A DNA stretch of 64,000 nt, taken from Hyphomicrobiales bacterium (GTDB lineage Bacteria; Pseudomonadota; Alphaproteobacteria; Rhizobiales; Methyloligellaceae). Below the pieces are notes generated by a model, which was not told the DNA's origin, made no database searches, and saw only the letters and a list, made by a program, of their open reading frames with translations. Position 1 is the stretch's first letter; every line of letters begins with the position of its first letter. The position numbers and the translations under genes are program-made. The stretch spans positions 1 through 64,000 of the forward strand of contig JAJFHN010000075.1 in NCBI GenBank assembly GCA_021775595.1. Reading direction: 5' to 3'. Of this stretch, positions 9,057-18,634 are shown one piece after another.

Positions 9057-9845
9057 TCAGCCGCCAATTGTCTCCAGCGCGTCGGCGCCCAATCGCTCCG
9101 CCAGCTGCGCGCGGGCTTCGTTTTGCGTCAGGTTGAGATGCAGCGGCGTCACCGATATCCGCCCCGAATAGACGGCCCACAGATCGCTACCCTCGGGCGG
9201 ACGCGAGCGCTTGCGTTGGAACCCAAGCCAATAATAGGGATTGCCGCGCGTATCCATACGATCCTCGATGGTCAACAGATCCTGGTCGCGCCGCCCCTGC
9301 GACGTCACTTCGAGGCCAACCACATCATCGGGATCTCTGTCGGGAAAATTGACGTTGAGCACGACACCCTCAGGCCAACCGACATCAAGCAATCGGCGAA
9401 CCAGACCAGCGCCCAGTTTCATCGGCGTCTCCCACCGAATCTTGCCGGAATTGTCGAACCTGGTCGCCAGCGATAGCGCGATCGAGGGAACGCCGAGCAA
9501 CGTGCCTTCGATGGCGCCAGCGACCGTGCCCGAATAGGTTACGTCGTCTGCCAAATTTTGCCCGTTATTGACGCCCGAGAGCACGAGATCCGGCGGCTTG
9601 TCTGCGATCAGAAAACGGATGCCCATAATGACGCAGTCCGTTGGCGTACCCTTGACCGCGTATATTTTCTCTTTGAGCGTTCGGCAGCGCAGCGGCTCGT
9701 GCAATGTCAGCGAGTGAGCTGCGCCACTTTGGTCGGTCTCGGGCGCGACGATCCAAATATCGTCGGAGAGCTCACTGGCAATCTGCTGCAAAACGTCCAT
9801 GCCGGGCGCTTCGATGCCATCGTCATTGGTGAGCAAAATGCGCAT
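9057..9845 (-). CDS. surE: 5'/3'-nucleotidase SurE
   Basis: SurE is a metal-dependent phosphatase acting on nucleoside monophosphates and needed for stationary-phase survival. The frame opens at a TTG (9854) overlapping the serS stop, but the ATG at 9845 gives the canonical N-terminus MRILLTNDDG, so I chose it (262 residues). NDD at the start supplies the metal-binding acidic pair. VSGVNNGQNLADDVTYSGTV near residues 89-108 is the second signature. It follows serS by five bases and precedes pcm, consistent with translational coupling in one operon. Confidence 0.96.
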   Translation of the reverse strand: MRILLTNDDGIEAPGMDVLQQIASELSDDIWIVAPETDQSGAAHSLTLHEPLRCRTLKEKIYAVKGTPTDCVIMGIRFLIADKPPDLVLSGVNNGQNLADDVTYSGTVAGAIEGTLLGVPSIALSLATRFDNSGKIRWETPMKLGAGLVRRLLDVGWPEGVVLNVNFPDRDPDDVVGLEVTSQGRRDQDLLTIEDRMDTRGNPYYWLGFQRKRSRPPEGSDLWAVYSGRISVTPLHLNLTQNEARAQLAERLGADALETIGG

Positions 9846-9850
9846 GGCGT

Positions 9851-11131
9851 TCAATCTGTTCCGATTTTTTCGAGCCCGCCCATATAAGGGCGCAGGGCCT
9901 CAGGAATCGCGATGGCGCCATCGGCTAGTTGGTTGTTCTCGAGCAGCGCGACCAGCGTGCGGCCGACCGCCAACCCCGAACCGTTCAATGTGTGCACGAA
10001 CTCGATGTCCTTGTCGTGACCAGAACGGAAGCGCGCATCCATACGACGCGCCTGGAAATCTCCGCAAACCGAGCAGCTCGAGATTTCGCGATAGGCCTTT
10101 TGACCCGGAAGCCAGACTTCAAGATCGTAGGTTTTACGCGCGGCAAATCCCATGTCGCCTGTCGACAGCAGCATCACGCGATAGGGCAACTCAAGACGCT
10201 TGAGAACTTCCTCGGCGCACGCGGTCATGCGCTCAAGCTCATCGAGGGCTGCCTCCGGCGCAGTGATCGAGACCAGTTCGACCTTGGAAAACTGGTGCTG
10301 GCGGATCATGCCGCGGGTGTCTTTGCCCGCAGCGCCGGCTTCGGCTCGAAAGCAAGGGGTCCAAGCCGTCAATCTCAGCGGCAGCTCAGCCTCTTCCAAG
10401 ATGCGTTCGCGCACCAGATTGGTCAGCGGCACCTCGGCGGTTGGAATCAGCCAAGACTCGGCCGTGGTCGCGAACAGATCTTCGACGAATTTGGGCAATT
10501 GGCCCGTTCCAAAAAGCGCGTGATCGCGCACCAGCGCCGGCGGCACCACTTCTGTGTAACCGAATTCTTGGGTGTGCAGGTCAAGCATGAAGGCAGCCAA
10601 CGCGCGCTCTAACCGCGCCAGCAATCCCTTCAACACCACAAAACGCGCGCCCGACATTTTGGCGGCAGCTTCGAAATCCATCAGCCCCAGCGCTTCACCA
10701 AGTTCGAAATGCTGCCGTGGTTCAAAGGAAAACGATGGCGGTTCGCCCCAGCGCCGTTGTTCGACATTGGCGCTTTCATCGGCGCCAACCGGCACATCAT
10801 CAAGCGGAAGATTTGGAATTTCGGCGAGCGCATCCATGAGCGCTTGGTCGAGACGCCGTTCCTCTTCTTCGCCCGCTTGCGCCGTGGCCTTAAGCGCGGC
10901 CACCTCTTCGATCAGCGCCTGGGCCTTCTTGTCATCTCCGGCCGCCTTGGCGTTGCCGATTTCTTTCGAAGCGGCGTTGCGCCTGGTCTGGGTCTCTTGC
11001 AAGATTGCAATGTGCTCCCGTCTCTCAGAATCGAACTTGAGCAACGCAGCGGCCTGCGGTTTCAGCCCGCGCGCGGCGAGGCGTTTGTCGAATCCTTCAG
11101 GATCGTCTCGAATGATTTTGAGGTCGTGCAC
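9851..11131 (-). CDS. serS: Seryl-tRNA synthetase
   Basis: SerS charges tRNA-Ser and is also the first step for selenocysteine where present. The 426-residue class II synthetase has an N-terminal coiled-coil arm (about residues 30-105, rich in Lys, Glu and Ala) followed by the catalytic core. Motif 2 reads [20 protein letters not shown] and motif 3 contains [16 protein letters not shown]. The N-terminus [18 protein letters not shown] is typical. It lies 129 bases downstream of tatC and just ahead of surE, the usual alphaproteobacterial order. Confidence 0.97.
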   Translation of the reverse strand: MHDLKIIRDDPEGFDKRLAARGLKPQAAALLKFDSERREHIAILQETQTRRNAASKEIGNAKAAGDDKKAQALIEEVAALKATAQAGEEEERRLDQALMDALAEIPNLPLDDVPVGADESANVEQRRWGEPPSFSFEPRQHFELGEALGLMDFEAAAKMSGARFVVLKGLLARLERALAAFMLDLHTQEFGYTEVVPPALVRDHALFGTGQLPKFVEDLFATTAESWLIPTAEVPLTNLVRERILEEAELPLRLTAWTPCFRAEAGAAGKDTRGMIRQHQFSKVELVSITAPEAALDELERMTACAEEVLKRLELPYRVMLLSTGDMGFAARKTYDLEVWLPGQKAYREISSCSVCGDFQARRMDARFRSGHDKDIEFVHTLNGSGLAVGRTLVALLENNQLADGAIAIPEALRPYMGGLEKIGTD

Positions 11132-11260
11132 GAGCTCTGGTCCAAACTGGCGGGCAATTCACTTAGGCGACGGCGCGGGTCACACCGAGGCGATAGGCGT
11201 TCTAATACGCGCTGTGTGATGCGCCGTCCAGCCGCCCAATGGAACGCGCAAAGATGGCAT

Positions 11261-12055
11261 TCAGACAGGCTTGTTGCCGCTCGCCCGCGCGGCGTCGGCG
11301 CGCTTCTTTTCAACCATCCCAACGGCAAAAATCGAGAGCTCATAGAGCAGGAGCGTCGGCAGCGCGAGGCCGATCTGGCTGATTGGGTCGGGCGGGGTCA
11401 AGAAGGCAGCGACGGCGAACACGCCGACGATGGCGTATTTGCGTTTTTCACGCAGCCCCTGCGCTGTGACGAACCCGGCGCGCGCCAAAAGGGTGAGGGC
11501 AACGGGAAGCTGAAAACAGATGCCAAAGGCAAAGATCAGCGTGGTGATCAGGCTGAGGTACTCGCTGACACGGGCTGTCAGCTGGATCTGCACCTGTTGG
11601 CCGTCACCGGTTTGCTGCATGGAGAGAAAGAATGTCATGGCCAGCGGCATCACGACGTAATAGACGAGCGCCGCACCCAACATGAAAAGGATCGGCGTCG
11701 CCACCAGATACGGCAGAAAGGCACCACGTTCGGCCTTATAGAGGCCAGGCGCGACGAACATATAGATCTGGCTCGCAATGATCGGAAAGGCGAGAAACAA
11801 AGCGCCAAAAAGGGCAAGCTTCAACTGTGTGAAGAAGAATTCCTGCGGCGCCGTGTAGATCATTTCGATCGGCGTATCCGTGCCCACCGCCGCACGGTAG
11901 GGACCAAGCAGGATTCCGTATATTTCGCTTGCGAACGAAAAACAGATGAGGAACGCGACAAAAACGGCCGCCAGCGACCAAATCAGTCGTCCCCGCAATT
12001 CGATCAAATGATCGATCAGCGGCGCCTTCGAAGCGTCGATATCGTCATGCGTCAT
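11261..12055 (-). CDS. tatC: Sec-independent translocase protein TatC
   Basis: TatC is the six-helix receptor of the twin-arginine translocase that recognises RR signal peptides of folded proteins. The 264-residue product begins with the N-terminal cytoplasmic motif LIDHLIELRGRL and shows the conserved first periplasmic loop with an FFTQLKLALF tract and the FAFGICFQLPV segment. Its ATG overlaps the tatB stop in an ATGA junction, which suggests translational coupling. The C-terminal tail is short and basic (KKRADAARASGNKPV). A complete tatA-tatB-tatC set is present. Confidence 0.97.
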   Translation of the reverse strand: MTHDDIDASKAPLIDHLIELRGRLIWSLAAVFVAFLICFSFASEIYGILLGPYRAAVGTDTPIEMIYTAPQEFFFTQLKLALFGALFLAFPIIASQIYMFVAPGLYKAERGAFLPYLVATPILFMLGAALVYYVVMPLAMTFFLSMQQTGDGQQVQIQLTARVSEYLSLITTLIFAFGICFQLPVALTLLARAGFVTAQGLREKRKYAIVGVFAVAAFLTPPDPISQIGLALPTLLLYELSIFAVGMVEKKRADAARASGNKPV

Positions 12056-12474
12056 TGAACTTTTGGCTTTTTGGCGGACGAACCGGAGGTGCGCCGCCGC
12101 GCGGTCTTATTGGCCGGCTTCGCCGCAGTTTTGCGCCGCCGCTTGCTCGTCGACTTGGTCTTGGCGGTCGTCTTGCGCGCTGTGCGAGGCTTGGCCTCCG
12201 ACGGACTGACTGGTTCCAAGCTTGCCCCTATCGCGTTCTCGATGGCGCCGGCTGGATTCATCGCCGCTACATCGGCGAACTCTCGCTGCAATTCCTCAAG
12301 CTCGCTGTCGCGCACCGCGTCCTCGAACTGGGCCTTGAATTCGCTTGCGGTCCGCCGCACCGCCCCCATTGCACGGCCCAAATTGCGCAGCATACGCGGC
12401 AAGTCCTTTGGCCCAATGACGATGATCGCCACCACCGCAATGATCAGCAATTCGCTCCAACCGATATCGAACAT
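12052..12474 (-). CDS. tatB: Sec-independent translocase protein TatB
   Basis: TatB hands twin-arginine substrates from TatC to the TatA pore. The 140-residue protein has the classic N-terminus MFDIGWSELLIIAVVAIIVIG (single membrane helix), the PKDLPRMLRNLGRAMG hinge and amphipathic helix, and a variable acidic helix. The last about 45 residues form a lysine- and arginine-rich tail with repeats of KTTAKTKS type, common in alphaproteobacterial TatB. The stop overlaps the tatC start. The GWSE and FKAQFE features separate it from TatA. Confidence 0.95.
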   Translation of the reverse strand: MFDIGWSELLIIAVVAIIVIGPKDLPRMLRNLGRAMGAVRRTASEFKAQFEDAVRDSELEELQREFADVAAMNPAGAIENAIGASLEPVSPSEAKPRTARKTTAKTKSTSKRRRKTAAKPANKTARRRTSGSSAKKPKVQ

Positions 12475-12567
12475 GGAATGCGCGCCTTTCGCAGCCGAGC
12501 TGCCCTCCCCCCGCGATCGGCAGGTGAGGGACCCGAAGCTCGCCGAAACGCCTTCGGTCGTCTTACG

Positions 12568-12801
12568 CTACGATGTCTTGGCCTTTTGCCTGCGGCTCGT
12601 CTTTGACGTCTTAGCGCGGGCCGAAGCTGATTTGGAAATTGCCTTGGGCGCCCGATCTTCGGTCTCGTCCTCAGCAATGCCCTTTTTAAAGCTCTTGATG
12701 CCTTGGGCGACATCGCCCATCAAATCGGAAATCTTGCCGCGGCCGAACAGCAGAACGAGCAACACTACAACAATCAAAATTTGGATCCAACTCGGCGCCA
12801 T
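12568..12801 (-). CDS. tatA: Sec-independent translocase protein TatA
   Basis: TatA forms the protein-conducting assembly of the Tat system. I use the ATG at 12801 ([20 protein letters not shown]), which gives 77 residues; the frame is open 25 codons further but that leader is polar and atypical. The membrane helix is followed by the TatA hinge [20 protein letters not shown] and the acidic DETED patch, then a Lys/Ser-rich tail. It heads tatABC on the minus strand with 93 bases before tatB. Length is normal for TatA. Confidence 0.95.
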   Translation of the reverse strand: MAPSWIQILIVVVLLVLLFGRGKISDLMGDVAQGIKSFKKGIAEDETEDRAPKAISKSASARAKTSKTSRRQKAKTS

Positions 12802-12925
12802 CGTGTCTTTGTCCTTCGCATTTTGCGCGCTTGAGTGCCGCGAACTCACTATCGCAGATACACCATAGAGCGGCAAGCAACCGCCCTAAAACAGCGTTAA
12901 ATCAGGTTGCCGGCGTGGCGTGCGT

Positions 12926-14044
12926 CTAGGCGTCAAACACCATCACACCCGAGCGCTCGATCGTTACGCCGACCTCCGCACCCGGCTCGGCCGCATCACC
13001 CTCACGCACACGGGCCACCAGCGTCTCATCGAGCCCTTCCACGCCGATCTCCAACAGGGCTGCCATGCCCAAGAACCGCGTGGAAAGCACCCTGCCCAGC
13101 TTTCCCTTGCTCACCGGGCCGATACGCACATCCGAATAACGCACGCAAACGACACATTGGCCGTCACTGGCCGCGCCATTCGCAGCGAATGTGCCAAGCC
13201 CAGTGCGCGCCTTGCCGCCCTTAACAACGCAGGCAATTTCATTGAGGTCGGAAAACATCCGCGCCACGTCGATATCAAAGGGCTTGTGATAGATCTCTTC
13301 CGGCCGGCCGGCCTGGATCATGCGCCCCTCCCGCATCAGTGCAATGCGATTGCCAAGTTGCATTGCCTCCTCGGGAGAATGGGTCACGATCATGCACGTG
13401 GCCCGCGTCTCTTTGAGAATCGCCAGCGTTTCTTCCCGCATCATCTCGCGCAAGCGGCTGTCGAGACCGGAGAAAGGTTCATCCATCAACAGCACGGACG
13501 GCCTTGGCGTTATAGCGCGCGCGAGCGCCACGCGCTGCTGCTCGCCGCCGGATAGAATATGGGGATACTCGTCGGCATATTGGTCGAGGCCAACGCGCTC
13601 AAGCGCCGCATGGGCTTCGTGCAAAGCATCGCCGCGCGCCAGATCTTTAAGGCCGAATGCGACGTTCTGGATGATCGTCAAATGTGGAAACAGGGCGAAA
13701 TCCTGAAACATCAGGCCGACGCCGCGCCGCTCCGGCGGTACGAAAACATCCGGTCCCGCGACCTCTTGCTCATTGATCAGAATTTGACCAGAGGTGGGCC
13801 GTTCAATGCCCGCGACCAGGCGCAAGAGCGTTGTTTTACCGCAACCGGAAGGCCCCAAAAGGCATAGAATTTCCCCAGGATCGACATCGAGCGAGACGTC
13901 TTCTACCGCGACAGCGCCGGCATAGTGGCGCCCAACGTGCTGCAGGCTGAGTCGGGCGGCGATTGTCGCGGCAGCGCTCCCCCGCCTGCCCCAACGGCCA
14001 GCGGGTTTTGGATCGCCTGTTTGTTTTGATTTACGAAATACCAC
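12926..14044 (-). CDS. ABC transporter ATP-binding protein, FbpC/PotA-like, orphan
   Basis: The 372-residue protein has Walker A GPSGCGKTT at residues 64-72, the Q-loop FQDFALFPH near 113-121, signature LSGGEQQRVALARA near 164-177, Walker B LLMDEP near 185-190 and the switch His in IVTHSPEEAMQ. The C-terminal about 120 residues look like the TOBE-containing regulatory region of the iron(III)/spermidine/sulfate importer ATPases. A 30-residue basic leader precedes the domain. No permease or binding-protein gene is adjacent; it is wedged between scpB and tatA on the same strand. Substrate cannot be told from sequence; iron(III) or polyamine are the nearest family guesses. Confidence 0.85.
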   Translation of the reverse strand: MVFRKSKQTGDPKPAGRWGRRGSAAATIAARLSLQHVGRHYAGAVAVEDVSLDVDPGEILCLLGPSGCGKTTLLRLVAGIERPTSGQILINEQEVAGPDVFVPPERRGVGLMFQDFALFPHLTIIQNVAFGLKDLARGDALHEAHAALERVGLDQYADEYPHILSGGEQQRVALARAITPRPSVLLMDEPFSGLDSRLREMMREETLAILKETRATCMIVTHSPEEAMQLGNRIALMREGRMIQAGRPEEIYHKPFDIDVARMFSDLNEIACVVKGGKARTGLGTFAANGAASDGQCVVCVRYSDVRIGPVSKGKLGRVLSTRFLGMAALLEIGVEGLDETLVARVREGDAAEPGAEVGVTIERSGVMVFDA

Positions 14045-14103
14045 CGTATCGCAATCGAATCAGACGTGGCGCACGCCCGCCACGTGTTCGCTCGAGTCTC
14101 GGC

Positions 14104-14907
14104 TCAAAGCGCGGAACGATCGCCCGACGAGCCAGAGCCCGGTTCTAGATCGTCGTCATCATCAATGGCAAGGGGTTCGTCCCCGTCATCGTGAACGGCC
14201 TCAAGCGGATCCTCGTCATCTTGCGCGTCCGCGTCATCATCGGGCATTGGCACGCTAAAGCCTGGCGGCAACCGATTGTCCAACAGGCCCGCCGCCTTGA
14301 GTTCGTCGAGACCAGGCAAATCTCCGATTTGCTCGAAATTGAAATGATCGAGGAAATTCGGGGTCGTGCCGTAGGTGATTGGCCGGCCGGGCGCCCGGCG
14401 GCGCCCTCGCATTCTGATCCAGCCCGTCTCCAGCAGCACATCAAGCGTGCCCTTGGAGGTGCTCACGCCGCGAATTTCTTCAATTTCGGCACGCGTCACC
14501 GGCTGGTGATAGGCGATGATAGCAAGCGTCTCGAGCGCGGCGCGCGACAGGCGGCGTTGTTCGACGGAGTGGCGCTCGAGCAAAAACGATAGATCCTCGG
14601 CTGTGCGAAACGCCCATTTGCCGGCTACCCGCACAAGATTGACGCCGCGACCGGCATAAAGACCCTGTAATTCTTCAAGCAGCGCCGCGATGTCTTCACC
14701 GGCCGGCAGATTGACACCCAGCGTCTCCTCATCAAGCGGTTCATCTGCGGCAAACAGCAGGGCTTCGATGACGCGCAGCTTTTCGCGCCGGTCCGCCGAC
14801 GGCAGAGCCGTGACATTTTCCGGCAGCGGCAAGCTCAACCGCTGGTCCTGCTTCTCGGTCTCATCATCAGAGCCGATCATCGCTTCGTCCTTCAGATTTC
14901 CACTCAT
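14104..14907 (-). CDS. scpB: Segregation and condensation protein B
   Basis: ScpB is the winged-helix kleisin-associated subunit of SMC-ScpAB, which compacts and segregates chromosomes. I chose the ATG at 14907 because GGAAGGG precedes it by four bases; the alternative ATG at 14934 overlaps the scpA stop as ATGA and would add nine residues. Family motifs LRVIEALLFAADEPL, LSRAALETLAIIAYHQPVTRAEIEEIRGV and the GRRRAPGRPITYGTT tract are all present. The C-terminus is an acidic Asp/Glu-rich tail (DDDADAQDDEDP) ending in Ser/Gly. It is coupled to scpA upstream. Confidence 0.95.
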   Translation of the reverse strand: MSGNLKDEAMIGSDDETEKQDQRLSLPLPENVTALPSADRREKLRVIEALLFAADEPLDEETLGVNLPAGEDIAALLEELQGLYAGRGVNLVRVAGKWAFRTAEDLSFLLERHSVEQRRLSRAALETLAIIAYHQPVTRAEIEEIRGVSTSKGTLDVLLETGWIRMRGRRRAPGRPITYGTTPNFLDHFNFEQIGDLPGLDELKAAGLLDNRLPPGFSVPMPDDDADAQDDEDPLEAVHDDGDEPLAIDDDDDLEPGSGSSGDRSAL

Positions 14908-14930
14908 CAATCCCTTCCGATCCCCCTGCT

Positions 14931-15731
14931 TCATGTCGCCGACCGCCGCCGGACGAACAACGGCGCAAATGGGCGTGATTGTTTCAAATCGAGCGCCCCA
15001 TCGCGCGCCAGCTCAAGGCTCGCGCCGAAACTGCTGGCAATGGCGCTGCGCCGCAGCACCGGGTCATCCAAATACTGGCCGAGAAAATCGTCGATCGGCG
15101 TCCAATCGATCGATGTCCCGAGCATGCTTTCCAGCCGCGCGCGCGCTTCCTTGAGCGTAATCACCGGCCTGCGCTCGAACCGGATCGTATCCACGGAAGT
15201 GCGTCGCCGCCGCTCAGCGTAGGCCTTGAGCAAATCGTAGACATTCGCCGCATATGTGCTGGTGCGTACCAGCCGAATGCCTTCGGGCGCGCCCCGCTCA
15301 AACACGTCGCGCCCGAGCCGTTTGCCGGTCATCAGACGCGCCGCGGCATCGCGCATGGCCTCAAGGCGTCTCAGGCGGAACGCCAAATGGGCCGCCAGCT
15401 CCTCACCCGTCGGTTCGTCGTCGTCGGCTTCCTCGGGCAGCAGTAATTTCGATTTCAAAAACGCCAACCAGGCCGCCATCACCAAATAGTCAGCCGCCAA
15501 CTCAAGTCTCAGCTCGCGCATTTCGGCGATGAAGTCCAAATATTGCTGAGCCAAGGCCAACATCGAGATCTTGGTCAAATCGAGCTTGTTTGCGCGCGCC
15601 AGCCCAAGCAGCATATCGAGCGGACCCTCGAAGCCTTCGACGTCGACCACGAACGCCGATTGGTTCGGATTTGGCCCCTCAAAATCGCTGATTTGGGGGC
15701 CTGTTGGGCTCTCAAAGGGTGTCGTTGTCAT
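14931..15731 (-). CDS. scpA: Segregation and condensation protein A
   Basis: ScpA is the kleisin that bridges the SMC heads and binds ScpB. The 266-residue protein carries the N-terminal motif FEGPLDMLLGLARANKLDLTKI and a central YLVMAAWLAFLKSKLLLP helix, followed by an acidic linker with EEADDDEPTGEELA. The C-terminal winged-helix region is present and the overall length is normal. Its stop touches the alternative start of scpB and it lies 59 bases after nagZ. The nagZ-scpA-scpB order is common in alphaproteobacteria. Confidence 0.95.
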   Translation of the reverse strand: MTTTPFESPTGPQISDFEGPNPNQSAFVVDVEGFEGPLDMLLGLARANKLDLTKISMLALAQQYLDFIAEMRELRLELAADYLVMAAWLAFLKSKLLLPEEADDDEPTGEELAAHLAFRLRRLEAMRDAAARLMTGKRLGRDVFERGAPEGIRLVRTSTYAANVYDLLKAYAERRRRTSVDTIRFERRPVITLKEARARLESMLGTSIDWTPIDDFLGQYLDDPVLRRSAIASSFGASLELARDGALDLKQSRPFAPLFVRRRSAT

Positions 15732-15790
15732 GGTTCCCGCCGACGTCCCGTTTACGCGTTTCGTTTGTTACGAGATCCCGCGCCACCCGG

Positions 15791-16804
15791 TTACGCCAGC
15801 GCAGCGACCTCATCGGAAAATGCCGAGGCCTTTTCCTCATCGAATGGGGCCGGGGTCTTGATTCGCCCGATCGCGGCCTCGAATCGGGCCCCATGCTTAC
15901 CTTCGAATTCCGGCACAACGTCGGCAACGGCCCGCATTTCTTCGAGAATTCCATTGCAGTGCAATACGACATCGCAACCGGCTGAAATCACCGCCTCCGC
16001 GCGTTCGGCGATGCTTCCCTCAAGCGCACCCATGCTGAGATCGTCACACATCACCAAGCCTTCAAAGCCGATCATTCCGCGAATCACTTGGTCCATTATA
16101 ACCGGTGAAACGCTGGCTGAACGCTCAGGGTCCAATTCCGGAATGAGCACGTGCGCCGTCATCGCCAGCGGCATGTCATTGAGCGCGCTGAAGGGCAGGT
16201 AATCGGATTGTTCGAGTTCGCTTGCCGGGGCATCAATGCGCGGCAAGGACAAATGACTGTCCGCCGTCGCCCGGCCGTGTCCGGGAATGTGTTTGACGAC
16301 CGGCAGCACGCCACCCTCAAGATATCCTTCGGCCGCCGCGCGTCCCAATTGCGCCACGCAATGGGGATCGGTGTGAAATGCGCGGTCGCCGATGATGCCG
16401 TGAGCGCCCGGCGCCGGCAGATCAAGCACCGGCGCGCAATTGACGTTGATCGAAACCTGCGAGAGCTCCTGGGCCGTCAACCGCGCGACCAGCCGGATCG
16501 CTTCGAGCCCACGCTCTGCATCCTGCTCATAAAGTTTGCCGAAGGCGCGCGCCGGTGGCGCTTCGCGCCAGTGAGGCCGGCGCAGACGCTGCACCCTGCC
16601 GCCCTCTTGATCGATCAGCACAAAGACACCGGCTTCGGCGACCGCGTCGCGAAAGTCGGCGACCAAGCGGCGCAGCTGATCGGGCGTTACGCAGTTGCGG
16701 CTGAACAGAATCAGGCCACAGGGGCGCGTCTCGCTCAAAAAAGTGCGTTCTTCCGAAGTGAGCTCGGGACCGGATGTTCCGACAATAAACGCTTTCAGCG
16801 CCAT
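15791..16804 (-). CDS. nagZ: Beta-N-acetylhexosaminidase (NagZ, GH3)
   Basis: NagZ cleaves GlcNAc from anhydromuropeptides in the cytoplasm during peptidoglycan recycling. The 337-residue GH3 enzyme has the motifs LIDQEGGRVQRLR near residues 83-95, KHIPGHGRATADSHLSLP near 171-188 (general-acid His region) and VMCDDLSMGAL near 244-254 carrying the nucleophile Asp. No signal peptide is visible. Its partner in recycling, AnmK, is encoded at 57374-58483. It lies between the SPOR protein gene and scpA on the same strand. Confidence 0.95.
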   Translation of the reverse strand: MALKAFIVGTSGPELTSEERTFLSETRPCGLILFSRNCVTPDQLRRLVADFRDAVAEAGVFVLIDQEGGRVQRLRRPHWREAPPARAFGKLYEQDAERGLEAIRLVARLTAQELSQVSINVNCAPVLDLPAPGAHGIIGDRAFHTDPHCVAQLGRAAAEGYLEGGVLPVVKHIPGHGRATADSHLSLPRIDAPASELEQSDYLPFSALNDMPLAMTAHVLIPELDPERSASVSPVIMDQVIRGMIGFEGLVMCDDLSMGALEGSIAERAEAVISAGCDVVLHCNGILEEMRAVADVVPEFEGKHGARFEAAIGRIKTPAPFDEEKASAFSDEVAALA

Positions 16805-16835
16805 TGTCGGGGCATAGACGCCCCTCCGGTCGTGG

Positions 16836-18587
16836 TCAAGAGCCCGAGTAGGATCGCACGAGGCAGCTGCTCATGCCGGCGGATTTGAGTTTTTGGCACA
16901 GGTTCGCCGCGCTCGTCTTTTGTTTGAGCGGTCCAACCCGCAACCGGTACCACACGCCCTTTGATCCCAAGTCGGCCCGTTCGATGATGGGCCGGTAATT
17001 GTTCAATAGGCTCGGGTATTTTTGCTGCAGATCGGCGAAGGCGGCCAGCGCATCGGTCTGGCTCTTGCGGGCGGCCACTTGCACGACATATTGGCTGCTT
17101 GAACTGCTGGCCGCCGCGCGCGGCGCTGCGGCTGCCGTTCGTGTTGGTTGCGCAGCCGTCGGTTTGCGGGTGGGCGTATCCACCGGCGGTCCCGACTGGG
17201 CCTGGACCGCTGGCGCTGGTTGTGCGGGCGAACCCGGCACCGCGGGCATCGCTGGAACGCTTGGCACCGCCAGCGCTTGGGCCGGCGGGGTCGGCATCGC
17301 GCTGGCCGACTGAGTCTGGGGCGGCTGAACGACAGTTCCGTCAGGCTTCACCACCAGGGTTTTTACTTTTTTTGGCCCGTCGGCATCGCCGGCAGGCAGC
17401 GCGGCGCTCCCCACCGCGGCCGGGACTTCTTGAACAGCCACCGCCGCGACCTCTTCTTGGCGGGGCACGATGCGCGCGACCTCAGGCGTTTCATCGCCCT
17501 GCAATCGATCGTAAATCAGCTTGTTCTTGTGCGGGAATTGCTTGCCGCCTGGATCATCGGGCGCCTGCTTCACCGGCTTGCTGTCGGCTTGGATCAATGG
17601 CGGCTCGCCGGATCCGCCCATGATGGCGTCGCTGTTTTTGTAAGCAAATGCGAGCGCGCCGCCCAATGCAAGTGAACCAACGAGCGCGCTGGTGATCATG
17701 ACAAGGCGCTTGCTGCCCTTGTTGCCCTTGACCGCATCGGCGACGGCGCCAGGTGCTGCGTCTTCGTCGAGAAAACTGGCGTCAACCTCAGCTTCTTCGC
17801 CCAAGAAAGGCGCGGCCGATTGCATCTCGGCATCGGCTTGATCGAAATCCCCGACCGGAATTTGAGGCGGTTGATCGTAGCGCGCCTCAAAGGCTTGAAG
17901 ATCGGTGGAGTCCGACAGGCCGTCGTCGGCGACCAGAGATGCGTCGGGTTCGAGACCTGCATCAAATTCAGGCTCTGCAGGAAAGGCGTCTTGATCGAGT
18001 GCGGCTTGTTGGGGCTCGTCTTCCATGGGCAGCGCGCCCTCGCCCGCCAAGAACCGTTCAAGCGAATCTTTTGAAAACGCGCTGAAATCGTCGTCTTGCG
18101 CTTGCGGTTCCTCGGCGATCGGCGCGGCCTCGACCGGCGCGCTCTCTTGCAGGCCGTCAAGCGACATATCGGGCGCTTCCGCCTGACCGGCAAGCGACCA
18201 GTTCTCATCGAGTGGCTCCGTGGGCTCTTGCGGCATGGCCGCAGGCTCGGGCAACGCATCGCTAAAATCTTGAGGTGGATCTGCGGGCAGTTCGGGATCA
18301 GGCGGCAGCATGGGCACCGGATCGTCTGCGACCGGCGCCTGCTGGGGCGCGATCGCGCCCGCCAGCGCTTCAGGCATCACCAGGCCTTGCGGCTCTTCGG
18401 GCTGGGGTTCTGGAATGGGCTCGGGTTGTGGCTCGACCTGCTGCTTCGCATAGGCATCGGTTTGAGCGAATCCGGCCAGGCCCGGCAATCCGCCCTGCGG
18501 GCGATTTCCGGCCTGCTCCTGCTCATCCGAATCGGCTTGAGCAGCAGACTTGGTGTCGATGCCGGTCCCCTCGTTCAACGTGGACAT
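16836..18587 (-). CDS. SPOR-domain membrane protein with long acidic, proline-rich cytoplasmic region
   Basis: The 583-residue protein has three parts. Residues 1-290 are low-complexity and acidic, rich in Pro, Gln, Glu and Ala (EPQPEPIPEPQPEEPQG), probably cytoplasmic and disordered. A single membrane helix follows near 292-312 (LVMITSALVGSLALGGALAF). The periplasmic part has a Pro/Ala linker and ends in a SPOR domain (about 503-583, beginning QYVVQVAARKSQTDALAAF), which binds glycan strands stripped of peptides at division sites. Two Cys residues close together near the C-terminus (LCQKLKSAGMSSCLV) are usual for SPOR domains. It lies between argS and nagZ, a conserved alphaproteobacterial position. 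Confidence 0.9.
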   Translation of the reverse strand: MSTLNEGTGIDTKSAAQADSDEQEQAGNRPQGGLPGLAGFAQTDAYAKQQVEPQPEPIPEPQPEEPQGLVMPEALAGAIAPQQAPVADDPVPMLPPDPELPADPPQDFSDALPEPAAMPQEPTEPLDENWSLAGQAEAPDMSLDGLQESAPVEAAPIAEEPQAQDDDFSAFSKDSLERFLAGEGALPMEDEPQQAALDQDAFPAEPEFDAGLEPDASLVADDGLSDSTDLQAFEARYDQPPQIPVGDFDQADAEMQSAAPFLGEEAEVDASFLDEDAAPGAVADAVKGNKGSKRLVMITSALVGSLALGGALAFAYKNSDAIMGGSGEPPLIQADSKPVKQAPDDPGGKQFPHKNKLIYDRLQGDETPEVARIVPRQEEVAAVAVQEVPAAVGSAALPAGDADGPKKVKTLVVKPDGTVVQPPQTQSASAMPTPPAQALAVPSVPAMPAVPGSPAQPAPAVQAQSGPPVDTPTRKPTAAQPTRTAAAAPRAAASSSSSQYVVQVAARKSQTDALAAFADLQQKYPSLLNNYRPIIERADLGSKGVWYRLRVGPLKQKTSAANLCQKLKSAGMSSCLVRSYSGS

Positions 18588-18634
18588 GGCGATACTTCCC
18601 TCAAACTCACCTCGGCGTATCTAGCGCAGCTGCC

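Noticed and set aside
8328-9476. A 382-codon plus-strand frame over pcm and surE
   Set aside because: Antisense to two well-defined genes.
10709-12058. A 449-codon plus-strand frame across serS and tatC
   Set aside because: Antisense to two clear genes; composition is that of a codon shadow.
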